DNA of 64,000 nucleotides from Rubrivivax sp. (GCA_016790225.1 JAEUOZ010000019.1:1-64000); one strand, 5' to 3'; counted from the stretch's first letter, positions 24,368-33,818 are shown. Program-made: numbers and translations. Notes: generated from the letters alone by a model not told the origin.

Positions 24368-26478
24368 TCGAACTCCGCAACAAGCTGCAGGCCTGGCTCG
24401 GCCCCAAGGCCGGCGCCGTGAAGGCGCTGTCGGCACCGCTGGTCATCGTCATGGTGCTGGCCATGATGGTGCTGCCGCTGCCGCCTCTGGCGCTGGACCT
24501 GCTGTTCACCTTCAACATCGCGCTGGCGCTGATGGTCATGATGGTGGCCGCCACGATGACGCGGCCGCTGGACTTCGCCGCGCTGCCGGCCGTGCTGCTG
24601 GTCACCACGCTGCTGCGTCTCAGCCTGAACGTGGCCTCCACGCGCGTGGTGCTGATGGAAGGGCACACCGGCCCCGGGGCGGCAGGCCGCGTGATCGAAG
24701 CCTTCGGCCACTTCCTGATCGGCGGCAATTTTGCGGTCGGCCTGATGGTGTTCGCGATCCTCGTGATCATCAACTTCATCGTCGTCACCAAGGGCGCGGA
24801 GCGCATCGCCGAGGTCGGCGCGCGCTTCACGCTGGATGCGATGCCTGGCAAGCAGATGGCCATCGACGCCGATCTCAATGCCGGCCTGATCGACGAGAAG
24901 GAAGCCAAGAAGCGGCGCGCCGAAGTGGCCGAGGAGGCGGACTTCTTCGGCTCGATGGACGGCGCCAGCAAGTTCGTGCGCGGCGACGCGATCGCCGGAC
25001 TGCTGATCCTGATCATCAGCGTCATCGGCGGCCTGGCCATCGGCATGCTGCAGCACGATCTTTCGGCGTCTGCAGCGGCCAACAACTACGTGCTGCTGGC
25101 CATCGGCGATGCGCTGGCGGCCCAGATCCCGGCGCTGCTGATCTCGGTATCGGCCGCGATGGTCGTCTCGCGCGTGGGCAAGGACCAGGACGTCGGCAGC
25201 CAGATCCGCGCGCAGGTCTTCGACTCGCCGCGGGCCATCGGCGTGACCGCCGGCATCGTGGCCACGCTGGGCGTCATTCCCGGCATGCCGCACTTCGTCT
25301 TCCTGCTCATCGCCGGCGGCCTGGGGGCGCTGGCCTGGTCGATCGCCAGGCGCAAGCAGCGGGCGGCGGCCGACGCCGCGATGGCGGTGCCGGGTGCGGA
25401 CGACGCGCAGCAGCAGGCCAACGCCGAGGCGAGCTGGGACGATCTGGCGCCGGTGGACACGCTGGGCCTGGAGGTGGGCTACCGCCTCATCGCCCTGGTG
25501 GACAAGGGCCGCAACGGCGAACTGCTGTCGCGCATCAAGGGCGTGCGCAAGAAGTTTGCGCAGGAGGTGGGCTTCCTGCCGCCGCCGGTGCACATCCGCG
25601 ACAACCTCGTCGATCTCAAGCCGGGCATGTACCGCGTCACCCTGCGCGGCGCCGTGGTCGGCGAGGCCGAGGCCTTCCCGGGCATGCTGCTGGCCATCAA
25701 TCCCGGCGGCGCCACGCAGGCGCTGCCCGGCGCCAAGACCACCGATCCGGCCTTCGGCCTGCCCGCGGTATGGATCGAGGAGCGCCAGCGCGACACGGCC
25801 CAGATGGCCGGATTTACGGTCGTTGATTGCGCGACCGTCGTGGCGACCCACCTCTCACACTTGATGCAGGTAAATGCCGCGCGCCTGCTGGGCCGCGTGG
25901 AGACGCAGGCGCTCGTGGACCACGTGACCCGGCTGGCGCCCAAGCTCATCGAGGACGTCGTTCCCAAGATCGTGGGCATTCCCGCCCTGCAGAAGGTGCT
26001 CCAGTTGCTGCTCGAAGAAGGCGTTCACATCCGCGACATGCGCTCCATCGTCGAGTGCCTGGCCGAGCACACGCCGGCCGTCACCGACCCTGGGGAGCTG
26101 GCGCGGCGCATCCGCGTGCACCTGGCGCCGGCCATCGTGCAGCAGATCTACGGCACGGTGCGCGAGCTGGACGTGATCGCCATCGAACCCGATCTGGAAC
26201 GCCTGGTGACCCAGGCGCTGACCTCGCCTCACGGGGCCGCGCTGGATCCGGGGGTCGCCGATGCGCTGGCGCGCAACGCTGCAGAGACCGCGCGGCGACA
26301 GGAAGACATGGGCGTGCCGGCCTGCCTGCTGGTGCCGGACGCCATCCGCGCGCCGGTGGCGCGCCTGCTGCGACGTGCTGCGCCGCGCCTGAAGGTGCTG
26401 GCGCACAGCGAGATCCCTGAAACGCATTCGATTCGCATCGGCTCGGTCATCGGGTCGGGTGTGGGAGCCCTGGCATGA
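24364..26478 (+). CDS. flhA: Flagellar type III export protein FlhA
   Basis: Export gate protein forming a nonameric ring that receives chaperone-substrate complexes and uses the proton gradient. The 704-aa length is typical. About eight membrane helices fill the first ~320 residues, with the FHIPEP-family signature region LRLSLNVASTRVVL and GGNFAVGLMVFAILVIINFI. SMDGASKFVRGDAIAGLLI precedes the last helices. The large C-terminal cytoplasmic domain begins near 360 (DTLGLEVGYRLIALVD) and ends GSVIGSGVGALA. It is coupled to flhB and flhF by 4-base ATGA overlaps at both ends. Confidence 0.97.
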   Translation: MIELRNKLQAWLGPKAGAVKALSAPLVIVMVLAMMVLPLPPLALDLLFTFNIALALMVMMVAATMTRPLDFAALPAVLLVTTLLRLSLNVASTRVVLMEGHTGPGAAGRVIEAFGHFLIGGNFAVGLMVFAILVIINFIVVTKGAERIAEVGARFTLDAMPGKQMAIDADLNAGLIDEKEAKKRRAEVAEEADFFGSMDGASKFVRGDAIAGLLILIISVIGGLAIGMLQHDLSASAAANNYVLLAIGDALAAQIPALLISVSAAMVVSRVGKDQDVGSQIRAQVFDSPRAIGVTAGIVATLGVIPGMPHFVFLLIAGGLGALAWSIARRKQRAAADAAMAVPGADDAQQQANAEASWDDLAPVDTLGLEVGYRLIALVDKGRNGELLSRIKGVRKKFAQEVGFLPPPVHIRDNLVDLKPGMYRVTLRGAVVGEAEAFPGMLLAINPGGATQALPGAKTTDPAFGLPAVWIEERQRDTAQMAGFTVVDCATVVATHLSHLMQVNAARLLGRVETQALVDHVTRLAPKLIEDVVPKIVGIPALQKVLQLLLEEGVHIRDMRSIVECLAEHTPAVTDPGELARRIRVHLAPAIVQQIYGTVRELDVIAIEPDLERLVTQALTSPHGAALDPGVADALARNAAETARRQEDMGVPACLLVPDAIRAPVARLLRRAAPRLKVLAHSEIPETHSIRIGSVIGSGVGALA

Positions 26479-28073
26479 ACGTACGTCGCTTCACGGCCCG
26501 CACCTCGCGCGATGCGCTGGGGCTGGTCAAGCAGGCTCTGGGCAACGAGGCCGTGGTGCTGTCCACGCGTCCCTGTGCGGAAGGCGTGGAGGTGCTGGCC
26601 ATGACGCCCGATGCCGTGGCGTCCTACGAGGCCCAGGCGCCGGCCGTGCCGGTGCGCGCCACGCCGCCGCGCCTGGCCGCGCCTGCGCCAGCCGCCCCGC
26701 GCGCGGCGAGCCTGGCCGACACCTCGGCGGCGCAGGATGCCGAACGTCTGGCGATGAGCACCTTGTCCTTCCAGGACTATGTGCGCGAACGCATGCTGCG
26801 CCGTCGGCGCGCCGAGATGCAGGGGCAGTCTCCTTCCGCCTCCGCGGCGGCGCCTTCCGCGCCGATGCCCACCCCGGTGGTGCCGCCCCCCGCCGCGCTG
26901 GCCGCCACGGCCCGCCTGTCCGCTGCGGTCCAGGCGCTGGCAGCTGCGCAGGAGGCCCCGCCGCCGGTGGCGCCACGGGCGGCGCCGTCTCCTGCGGCGG
27001 CTGCGCTGCCCACCCCGCCGCAGCGTGTCGCGCCGCGCACCGATCCCATGCTGGACGCCGATGAGCTGTTCGGCGCCGTGGCACGCCAGGCTGCGCCTCC
27101 CGAGCCGGCGGTGTCGCTGAGCACGCCCGCACCCGCCCGCAGCGCCGAGGATGGCGAACTGCTGCAGCAACTGCGCGAGATGCGCGGCCTGATCGAGCAG
27201 CGCTTCGGCGCCCTGACCTATCTGGAAAAGCTGCGCCGAGAGCCGCGCCAGGCGCAGCTGTCGCAGCGACTTCTGGAAGCCGGCTTCTGCCCGCTGCTGA
27301 CCCGCCGCCTGGCCGACAACCTGCCACCGGACGGCGACGAATGGTCCTGGGCCGCGCAGGTCCTGGAGCGCAACCTGCAGACCGGCGAGCGCGAAGCCGC
27401 GCTGGAGGATACCGGCGGCGTGTATGCGCTGATCGGCTCCACCGGCGTGGGCAAGACCACGAGCACGGCCAAGCTGGCGGCGGCCTTTGCCACGCGGCAT
27501 GGCAGCGGCAACCTGGGCCTCATCACGCTGGATGCCTACCGTGTGGCCGCGCACGAGCAGCTGCGCGCCTACGGCAAGATCCTGGGCGTTCCGGTGCACA
27601 CCGCGCACGACCGCGCCTCGCTGGAAGACCTGCTCGATCTGCTCAGCGGCAAGCGCATGGTGCTGATCGATACCGCCGGCATGGCCCAGCGCGACGAGCG
27701 CACGCGCGAGCTGCTGGACATGCTGGGCCACCGCAGCGTGCACAAGCTGCTGGTGCTCAACGCCGCGCAGCAGGGCGACACCATCGACGACGTGATCGCG
27801 GCCTACCGCGGCACGCAATGCCGCGGGGTGGTGCTCTCCAAGCTGGACGAGGCGGTCAAGCTCGGCCCGGCGCTGGATGCGCTGATCCGCCACAAGCTCA
27901 AGGTGCTGGCCGTGGCCAACGGCCAGCGGGTGCCCGAGGACTGGCACCGTCTGTCCGCCGGCACGCTGGTTCAGCGTGCGCTGCGCGTGGCCACGCCGCC
28001 GGCCTGGAAGCTGGAATCGGAAGACGTGAGCCTGGTGTTCACCGATCCGCGCAACGTACCCCGCGCATCATGA
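26475..28073 (+). CDS. flhF: Flagellar SRP-type GTPase FlhF
   Basis: SRP-family GTPase that sets flagellar number and site, regulated by FlhG. The 532-aa protein starts MNVRRFTARTSRDALGLVKQ as in the family, then has a long Ala/Pro-rich basic B region (about 60-230) and a helical N domain. The G domain carries GSTGVGKTTSTAKLAA (about 320-335), LITLDAYRVAAHEQL, VLIDTAGM (about 395-402) and LSKLDEA (about 455-461). It is translated in a chain with flhB, flhA and flhG through ATGA overlaps. FlhF usually marks polar flagellation, but here it coexists with FlhDC, as in many Burkholderiales. Confidence 0.96.
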   Translation: MNVRRFTARTSRDALGLVKQALGNEAVVLSTRPCAEGVEVLAMTPDAVASYEAQAPAVPVRATPPRLAAPAPAAPRAASLADTSAAQDAERLAMSTLSFQDYVRERMLRRRRAEMQGQSPSASAAAPSAPMPTPVVPPPAALAATARLSAAVQALAAAQEAPPPVAPRAAPSPAAAALPTPPQRVAPRTDPMLDADELFGAVARQAAPPEPAVSLSTPAPARSAEDGELLQQLREMRGLIEQRFGALTYLEKLRREPRQAQLSQRLLEAGFCPLLTRRLADNLPPDGDEWSWAAQVLERNLQTGEREAALEDTGGVYALIGSTGVGKTTSTAKLAAAFATRHGSGNLGLITLDAYRVAAHEQLRAYGKILGVPVHTAHDRASLEDLLDLLSGKRMVLIDTAGMAQRDERTRELLDMLGHRSVHKLLVLNAAQQGDTIDDVIAAYRGTQCRGVVLSKLDEAVKLGPALDALIRHKLKVLAVANGQRVPEDWHRLSAGTLVQRALRVATPPAWKLESEDVSLVFTDPRNVPRAS

Positions 28074-28888
28074 GCCGCCGCGACACCGACTTCGACCGTC
28101 AGCCCTCGGGCTTCGGCAGCACGACCGTGCGCGATCAGGCGGACGGCCTGCGCCGGCTGTTCGTGGGCAATGGCGTGCGCCACATCCCGCTGGTGGCCAA
28201 CCCGCACATCGCCATGCCGGGCCTGGCCATCGAGCGCCTGGCCGCCATGCTGCTGGAGCTGGGCCAGCGCACGCTCGTGGTGGATGCGGCCGACAGCGCG
28301 CCGGCCGTGGCCGAGTCCAGCGCGCTGGGCCTGGCGTCCTGCGTCGAGCCGCTGACCCCGCAGCTGGCCTACCTCGCCGCACGCGGCCTGCCGCGCCGCT
28401 ATGTGGATACACGCGGTTCGGCCGCCCGGCTGCTGGACGAGCTGTGCACGGCATCGCCGTCGTCCAACGTGATCCTGGTGCACGCCGAAATCACCGATCT
28501 GGCGCGCATCTTCAAGCACCGCCCGGCCCGCCCGGTGCTGCTGGCGGCGGATCAGCCCGAAGCCGTGAAGCACGCCTACGCCGCCTGGAAGCTGCTGGCC
28601 GCCCGCTGCGAATGGCTGAGTGCCGACCTGCTGCTGCTGGCCGCACCGCAATCGCCGCGGACACCGCACATCGCCGCCAGCCTGGCGCAGTGTGCCGACA
28701 CCTTCATGGGCGCGGTGCTCAAGCACTGGGCCGACATCGATCCGGATGGCGAGGTGCCGTGCTGGCCCGATCCGGCCCTGCGCAGCCTGGTGGCGGCGCA
28801 GCTGGAACTCGACGACGCCACGGCGCCCCATGCCTCTTCGCCGCAGCCCGGACCGCGCGACGCGGCCCTCTCGGCGGCACGCCATTGA
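28070..28888 (+). CDS. flhG: FlhG (FleN)-like protein lacking the ATP-binding P-loop
   Basis: Partner of FlhF, 272 aa, overlapping flhF by 4 bases. Near the N-terminus DQADGLRRLF (22-31) matches the DQAxxLR motif that in FlhG proteins activates FlhF's GTPase. The following MinD-like fold seems present (TLVVDAADSAPA after strand 2), but where KGGxGKT should stand (about 42-51) the sequence reads VANPHIAMPG, with no Lys, Gly-Lys or Ser/Thr. ATP binding and ATP-driven dimerisation are therefore unlikely. It probably works as a pure FlhF regulator. Identification rests on the operon position and the N-terminal motif. Confidence 0.82.
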   Translation: MSRRDTDFDRQPSGFGSTTVRDQADGLRRLFVGNGVRHIPLVANPHIAMPGLAIERLAAMLLELGQRTLVVDAADSAPAVAESSALGLASCVEPLTPQLAYLAARGLPRRYVDTRGSAARLLDELCTASPSSNVILVHAEITDLARIFKHRPARPVLLAADQPEAVKHAYAAWKLLAARCEWLSADLLLLAAPQSPRTPHIAASLAQCADTFMGAVLKHWADIDPDGEVPCWPDPALRSLVAAQLELDDATAPHASSPQPGPRDAALSAARH

Positions 28889-28907
28889 TCCCACGGAGCA
28901 CGATTCC

Positions 28908-29621
28908 ATGTACACCGCCAAAGGCCAGCTTGATCCCAATGCGATGCTCAAGCAGTACAGCCCGCTGGTGCGCCGCCTGGCCCACCAGATGATCGCCAAG
29001 CTGCCGGCCAACGTCGAAATCGATGATCTGATCCAGGTCGGCATGATCGGCCTGAGCGATGCCCTGACGCGCTTCGACACGGCCCAGGGCGTGCAGTTCG
29101 AGACCTTCGCCACGCAGCGCATCCGGGGCGCGATGCTCGACGAGCTGCGCGGCAACGACTGGATGAGCCGGGGCGATCGCCGCCACCAGCGCACCATCGA
29201 ATCGGCCGTGCACAAGCTGGAGCAGAAGCTGGGCCGTGCGCCCAGCGAGGGCGAGATCGCCGCCGAGCTGGGCATGAAGCTCACCGACTACCAGGAGCTG
29301 CTGACCAAGGTGCGCGGCACGCAGCTGGTCTATCTGGAAGACATGAGCGGCGACGAAGGCGACGAGGACTTCCTGGATCGGCACGTCGCCGACACCGAAG
29401 CCAACCCGCTGGCGCGCCTGTCGGACCGCAAGATGCGCGAGGCGCTGGTCGCCGCCATCGAGAACCTGCCCGAGCGCGAGCAGTACGTGATGAGCATGTA
29501 CTACGAGCACGACATGAATCTGAAGGAAATCGCCGCGGTCCTCGGTGTCACCGAGTCGCGCGTCTGCCAGCTGCACAGCCAGTCCATCGCTCGCCTGCGC
29601 GCGAAGCTGAGGGAATGGTGA
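28908..29621 (+). CDS. fliA: RNA polymerase sigma factor FliA (sigma-28)
   Basis: Directs transcription of late flagellar, motility and chemotaxis genes; held in check by FlgM. From the ATG at 28908 it is 237 aa, the typical length. Region 2 is clear: YSPLVRRLAHQMIAKLPANV then DLIQVGMIGLSDALTRFD and FETFATQRIRGAMLDELR. Region 4 has LPEREQYVMSMYYEHDMNLK and a helix-turn-helix ending ESRVCQLHSQSIARLRAKL. GGAG lies about 10 bases before the start. The frame continues upstream but only as flhG antiphase sequence. Confidence 0.97.
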   Translation: MYTAKGQLDPNAMLKQYSPLVRRLAHQMIAKLPANVEIDDLIQVGMIGLSDALTRFDTAQGVQFETFATQRIRGAMLDELRGNDWMSRGDRRHQRTIESAVHKLEQKLGRAPSEGEIAAELGMKLTDYQELLTKVRGTQLVYLEDMSGDEGDEDFLDRHVADTEANPLARLSDRKMREALVAAIENLPEREQYVMSMYYEHDMNLKEIAAVLGVTESRVCQLHSQSIARLRAKLREW

Positions 29622-29672
29622 GCGCAAGACCCTGAACGTCCCGAACCGTCGACCAGAAGAAAGAGACAAGCC

Positions 29673-31046
29673 ATGCTGAGTCTGCTGTCCCGCAAGAGCC
29701 AACCGGCCAGACAAGCCGATGACGTGATCGAGGCCGCCCGCCGGTCCATCGACAGACAGACTTATGAAGACCTGATCGGCAACCTCAGTGGGCAGGCCTC
29801 GTCGCTGGGCCAGGAAGCCGCCGAGGTGCGGGGCACGATCGACGACACCGACAAGGCCGCGCACGCCACGATCCAGGCCGTGCAGGCGCTGGCCAAGCGG
29901 CTGGACGACGTGGAGTCCTCGCAGGCCGCGATCGACGAGGAAACACAGGGCAGCCAGCAGACGGTGGCCGATGCCCGCCGCGCGGTCGAGGAAGTCGGCT
30001 GCGAGGTCTCGCGCATCGTCGATTCGCTGCGCGATGTCGGCCAGGCGGCCGGGCAGATCACGCAGATTGCCCTGCAGACGCGGCTGGTGGCCTTCAATGC
30101 CTCGGTCGAAGCCAAGCGCGCCGGCGATGCCGGGCGCGGATTCGGCGTGGTGGCCGACGCCGTGCGCGATCTGGCCGGCCTGGTGGAAACCTCGTCGCAG
30201 CACATCATGGGCACCATGAAGCAGCTGGACGAACGTGTGGGTCGGCTGGCCCGCGAGATCCAGCAGCGCGAGGGCGCGGCGGCCGAAGACCATGACGGCG
30301 CGGTGCACAAGGCGCTGGCGTCCGTGGACCGCAAGGTCAAGCGCATCCAGGCCGTCACGCTGGCCAGCCGCGAGGTGTGCAACGGCCTGCGCTCGCAGAT
30401 GGGTGGCATCCAGGACGACATGCGCAAGACCTCGCGCACCCTGTCTGCGGCGCTGGGACGCACCGACACGCTGCTGCAGATCTCCGAGCAGTTGCTCGAA
30501 GCGGTGGCCGAAGGCGGCGTCGAGACGGTGGATACGCCCTTCATCAAGGCCGTGCAGGCCGGCGCCGGGCGCATCGCGGCGCTGCTGGAGCAGGCGCTGC
30601 AGGGCGGCACGATCCGCCAGCCGGACCTGTTCGACGAGAACTATGTGCCCCTGGCCGGCACGCAGCCGGCCCAGCACAGCACACGTTTCTGCTCGCTGGC
30701 CGATCGCCTCTTCCCTTCCGTGCAGGAAAAGATGCTGGAGCTGTCGCCCAAGGTGGTCTTCTGCATCGCGGTGGATCGCAACGGCTATGTCGCGGCCCAC
30801 AACGCCAAGTACAGCCAGCCGCAGCGGCCCGGTGACGTGGCGTGGAACACCACGAACAGCCGCTACCGCCGCATCTTCAACGACCGCACGGGCCTGGCTT
30901 CGGCGCGCAACCAGCGCCCCTTCCTGCTGCAGACCTACCGCCGCGACATGGGCGGCGGCAACTTCGTCGTGATGAAGGAAGTGGCTGCACCGATCAAGGT
31001 GGCCGGCCGCCACTGGGGCGGGCTGCGCCTGGCCTACCAGTTCTGA
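29673..31046 (+). CDS. Soluble methyl-accepting chemotaxis-type protein with C-terminal sensory domain
   Basis: The 457-aa protein has no signal peptide or membrane segment. The signalling hairpin comes first: a coiled coil with tip QIALQTRLVAFNASVEAKRA (131-150) then GRGFGVVADAVRDLA, close to the receptor consensus but with Arg for Asn in QTNLLALNA. After another helical stretch (to about 330) a C-terminal domain contains RIFNDRTGLASARNQRPFLL and TYRRDMGGGNFVVMKEV, a PAS/Cache-like fold I have seen in other soluble receptors. Input after output is the reverse of normal receptors. It follows fliA by 51 bases, so is likely class 3 or cotranscribed. Confidence 0.85.
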   Translation: MLSLLSRKSQPARQADDVIEAARRSIDRQTYEDLIGNLSGQASSLGQEAAEVRGTIDDTDKAAHATIQAVQALAKRLDDVESSQAAIDEETQGSQQTVADARRAVEEVGCEVSRIVDSLRDVGQAAGQITQIALQTRLVAFNASVEAKRAGDAGRGFGVVADAVRDLAGLVETSSQHIMGTMKQLDERVGRLAREIQQREGAAAEDHDGAVHKALASVDRKVKRIQAVTLASREVCNGLRSQMGGIQDDMRKTSRTLSAALGRTDTLLQISEQLLEAVAEGGVETVDTPFIKAVQAGAGRIAALLEQALQGGTIRQPDLFDENYVPLAGTQPAQHSTRFCSLADRLFPSVQEKMLELSPKVVFCIAVDRNGYVAAHNAKYSQPQRPGDVAWNTTNSRYRRIFNDRTGLASARNQRPFLLQTYRRDMGGGNFVVMKEVAAPIKVAGRHWGGLRLAYQF

Positions 31047-31095
31047 TCGCTGCGTGCCGCGTGCGGCACGCAGCCCTTCACAGACGAAGCACAGA

Positions 31096-31122
31096 AGAAC
31101 GGCGCCTCAAGGGCGCCGTTCT
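31096..31122. terminator. Bidirectional terminator between convergent genes
   Basis: Perfect 11-bp inverted repeat AGAACGGCGCC / GGCGCCGTTCT with loop TCAAG, placed between the chemoreceptor gene (plus) and the PAS kinase (minus), which converge here. No real T-run on either side, but the location and stem strength suggest shared termination. Confidence 0.72.
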
Positions 31123-31136
31123 GCACTCCGGGCCGC

Positions 31137-33383
31137 TCAAGCCATGATCTCTTCGGGTACCGAGAGGATCTGCGGCGTCTGCGCCGGCAGCGAGAACTCG
31201 AAGCGTGCGCCGCCTTCGCTGCGGGGCTGGGCCTTCACGGCGCCGCCGTGGCGCTCGATGATGCGCTGCACGATGGTCAGGCCGATGCCGGTGCCGTGGT
31301 AATCCTCGCCGGTGTGCAGCCGGCCGAAGGGCTTGAACAGGCGCTCGGCCTTGCCGGGATCGAAGCCGATGCCGTTGTCCTCGATGATCACGTGCACCGT
31401 TCCTTCGGCATCGATGTGGCCGCGCAGATCCACCTGCGGGTTCTCGCAGCGCCGCGTGAACTTCGCCGCATTGCCCAGCAGGTTGCTCAGGACGATCTTC
31501 AAGGCGGCGACCGCCGCGACGGCACGCAGCCCCGGCTGCACCGTCCAGCGCACCGGTGCCGTGCGCGCCAGCGGCGCGAGGCCCTCGATCGCTTCCTGTG
31601 CCAGTGCGCTCAGGTCCACCACCTCGGTGGGCATGGGCTGCATCGTGGAACGGGCCAGATTGAGCAGGGCGTCCACCGTGTCGCGCATGTTGCCCGCCGA
31701 GAGCAGCTGCAGCTCCAGCAGCTGCCGATCCTCGTCAGACAGGTCGTCGGCACGCCGGTTCAGCAGCAGCTGCGCGAGCCCCTGGATGTGGCCGATGGGG
31801 GTGCGCAGTTCATGCGCCAGCTGGCGGGCAAAGGCCTCCAGATCCCGGTTGATGGTCTGCAGCTCGTTCGTGCGCGCCGCCACGGCACGCTGAAGCTCTT
31901 CGTTATGCCTCAGCAGCACACGCTCGGCTTCCTTGTGGCCGCTGATGTCGCGCGCCACGCCGTGGTAGCCGCGAAAGCCGCCTGCGGCATTGAAGCGCGG
32001 CAGTCCGCTGATGGCCAGCCAGTGGCGGTTGCCGTCCTCGCTGTCCACGCACAGCTCCAGCTCGCGGAAGGGGCGCTGAGCTTCCACATCCTGGCGGTGC
32101 ATCTCCCAGGCCATCTCGTCCAGGCCGAAGGGAAACGCTTCCCACAGCGTGCGGCCGCGCACGGCATCGGCAAAGAACTGACCCTGGTGCTGCTGCTCCA
32201 TGCGCATGGGCTGGATGCGGTGCTGCTCGTCGCTTTCCCAGTACCAGTCGGTTGCCAGGCGCACGACGGTGGACCAGCGCTGCTCGCTGGCGCGCAGCTT
32301 GGCCATCGCGCGGCGCCGTTCGGTCACATCGCGCGCGACGCCCTCGAAGCCGATGAATGCGCCGCCGTCGTCCTGGCGCGGGCGTCCGCTCAGCGCCACC
32401 CAGCGCATCGAACGCCGATCGCGCGAGATCACGCTGCACTCGAATTCGCGGAAGCGCTCCCCGCCCTGCAGCTGGGTCACCAGCGGTCCCCAGCCCGCGA
32501 TGCCCGGCGCCTTGAAGAAGCTCAGCTGGTCAAAGCGCTTGCCGGTCAGATCGGCCGCGCCCCAGCCCTGGGCCGTGAACACCTCGATCGAGCCGCTGAC
32601 CTTGGTCAGCCGCTGCTGCTTGTCGGTTTCCCAGTACCAGTCGGCCGACAGCTCGGCAAGGGCCTGCCAGCGCCGGTCGGACTCGCGCAGCACGCCGGCC
32701 ACGCCGTTGGCCAGGGCATCGAAGGCCGATGGCGGGCCGGCGGGATCTTCGCGCAGCGCCTGCACGGCGTTTTCCCAGTCAGCACCCTGACCGAGTTCAT
32801 CGGAGAGCCGGTGGATGCTGCGGCGCAGCCGGCGGCGGTGCCGCACCAGCCCGAAGATCATCAGCAGCAGCAGCCCGGCCAGCGTGGCCGTGACCACCTT
32901 GATCGTGCCTTCGGCCCGCTGCTGGCGGGCGTCCAGCTGCGCGCGGATCGAGCCTGTCAGTTCCTGGGCCGCGGGAAGCATCTGCCGCAGCGGCTCGTCG
33001 GCGCCGGCCTGGCGCGCAGCGCGCAGGCGTGTGCTGAATTCGCTGAAGGCCGCCTGGTCCAGATCGTCCTGCCGCAAGGAGTGATCCAGCAGTTCCAGGC
33101 GCCGCGTCAGTTCGGCATCGAGCGCCGGTTTGCCGACGTCCGGCGCCGTGAGCCGGTCAGCCAGGGCGGTGGAGACGGCGGCGGCGTGATCGATCGCGCT
33201 GCCGCCGGGCAGGCGGAACAGCACCACGAACAAGGCGGTCGCGCACAGCAGCGAACCGCCCAGCAGCAGGGCCCAGAAGCTCTTCAGGTGCTGGCGCTGC
33301 GCCTGTCGTGGAACGCGCGGCGGCTCGTCGCCGTCCAGCTCGGCAGCCAGGTCACGGGCTTCGTCTTCGGGAATGGTGGCCAA
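31137..33383 (-). CDS. PAS-domain sensor histidine kinase
   Basis: Membrane-bound sensor kinase of 748 aa. Two membrane helices (about 35-57 and 162-182) enclose a small periplasmic domain; two PAS domains follow (about 230-345 and 360-480; both show WYWE and GVARDV motifs). The HisKA helix has the phosphoacceptor His in QLAHELRTPIGH (about residue 524), and the ATPase domain shows LSNLLGNAAKF, EDNGIGFD and HGTGIGLTIV. The start appears to be TTG at 33383 (GGAA 8 bases upstream). No response regulator is adjacent. It lies 55 bases after flgN and may be the last gene of flgA-flgM-flgN. Confidence 0.9.
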   Translation of the reverse strand: MATIPEDEARDLAAELDGDEPPRVPRQAQRQHLKSFWALLLGGSLLCATALFVVLFRLPGGSAIDHAAAVSTALADRLTAPDVGKPALDAELTRRLELLDHSLRQDDLDQAAFSEFSTRLRAARQAGADEPLRQMLPAAQELTGSIRAQLDARQQRAEGTIKVVTATLAGLLLLMIFGLVRHRRRLRRSIHRLSDELGQGADWENAVQALREDPAGPPSAFDALANGVAGVLRESDRRWQALAELSADWYWETDKQQRLTKVSGSIEVFTAQGWGAADLTGKRFDQLSFFKAPGIAGWGPLVTQLQGGERFREFECSVISRDRRSMRWVALSGRPRQDDGGAFIGFEGVARDVTERRRAMAKLRASEQRWSTVVRLATDWYWESDEQHRIQPMRMEQQHQGQFFADAVRGRTLWEAFPFGLDEMAWEMHRQDVEAQRPFRELELCVDSEDGNRHWLAISGLPRFNAAGGFRGYHGVARDISGHKEAERVLLRHNEELQRAVAARTNELQTINRDLEAFARQLAHELRTPIGHIQGLAQLLLNRRADDLSDEDRQLLELQLLSAGNMRDTVDALLNLARSTMQPMPTEVVDLSALAQEAIEGLAPLARTAPVRWTVQPGLRAVAAVAALKIVLSNLLGNAAKFTRRCENPQVDLRGHIDAEGTVHVIIEDNGIGFDPGKAERLFKPFGRLHTGEDYHGTGIGLTIVQRIIERHGGAVKAQPRSEGGARFEFSLPAQTPQILSVPEEIMA

Positions 33384-33438
33384 GGCTGCGTTCCGCCAGA
33401 AAGATCAGAAAGGAAGGCCGGCAGCCGCCGGCGGGAGC

Positions 33439-33810
33439 TCAGGCCAGCAGCGCGCCGCTGCTGCCCGCGCGGCGTTCCGAGCCCCGCGGCCCGTACGCGC
33501 CGGGTGCAGATGGCGACAGCACCTCCAGCGCGCGGCCCACCGAGGTGCCGGATCGTGCCACGGCAGCGCGCAGCGCGTGGGCCGTGGCCTGTGCCTGGCG
33601 CAGGCGCTGTGGCGCATCGCCTGGCGGCGGCTGGCGCTGCCCTGCGTTGCGGGCGCGCTGGCCCAGTTTCAGCAGGCTGGCCCGCAGCGCCTGGCTGCAG
33701 CGTTCCAGCGTGGCGGGGTCCGATTGCCCGAGCGCTTGCGCAAAGTCACGCAGCGCCTGCTCCATCGCCGACAGCTCGGGCTCCCCAGGCAGGGACGAGG
33801 GCAGGGCCAT
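33439..33810 (-). CDS. flgN: Flagella synthesis protein FlgN (hook-junction chaperone)
   Basis: Small cytoplasmic chaperone for FlgK and FlgL. From the ATG at 33810 it is 123 aa, mostly helix, with ELSAMEQALRDFAQALGQSD at the N-terminus and LRQAQATAHALRAAVARS near the C-terminus, ending in a flexible Gly/Ser/Ala tail. The same frame is open further upstream, but that is antisense shadow of flgM. The protein is shorter than enteric FlgN (about 140 aa) and the family diverges quickly, so the position 8 bases after flgM is major evidence. Confidence 0.82.
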   Translation of the reverse strand: MALPSSLPGEPELSAMEQALRDFAQALGQSDPATLERCSQALRASLLKLGQRARNAGQRQPPPGDAPQRLRQAQATAHALRAAVARSGTSVGRALEVLSPSAPGAYGPRGSERRAGSSGALLA

Positions 33811-33818
33811 GGCGGGAC

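Noticed and set aside
28719..31013. 764-codon open frame antisense to fliA and the chemoreceptor
   Set aside because: His/Gln/Arg-rich shadow of two well-supported genes on the other strand.
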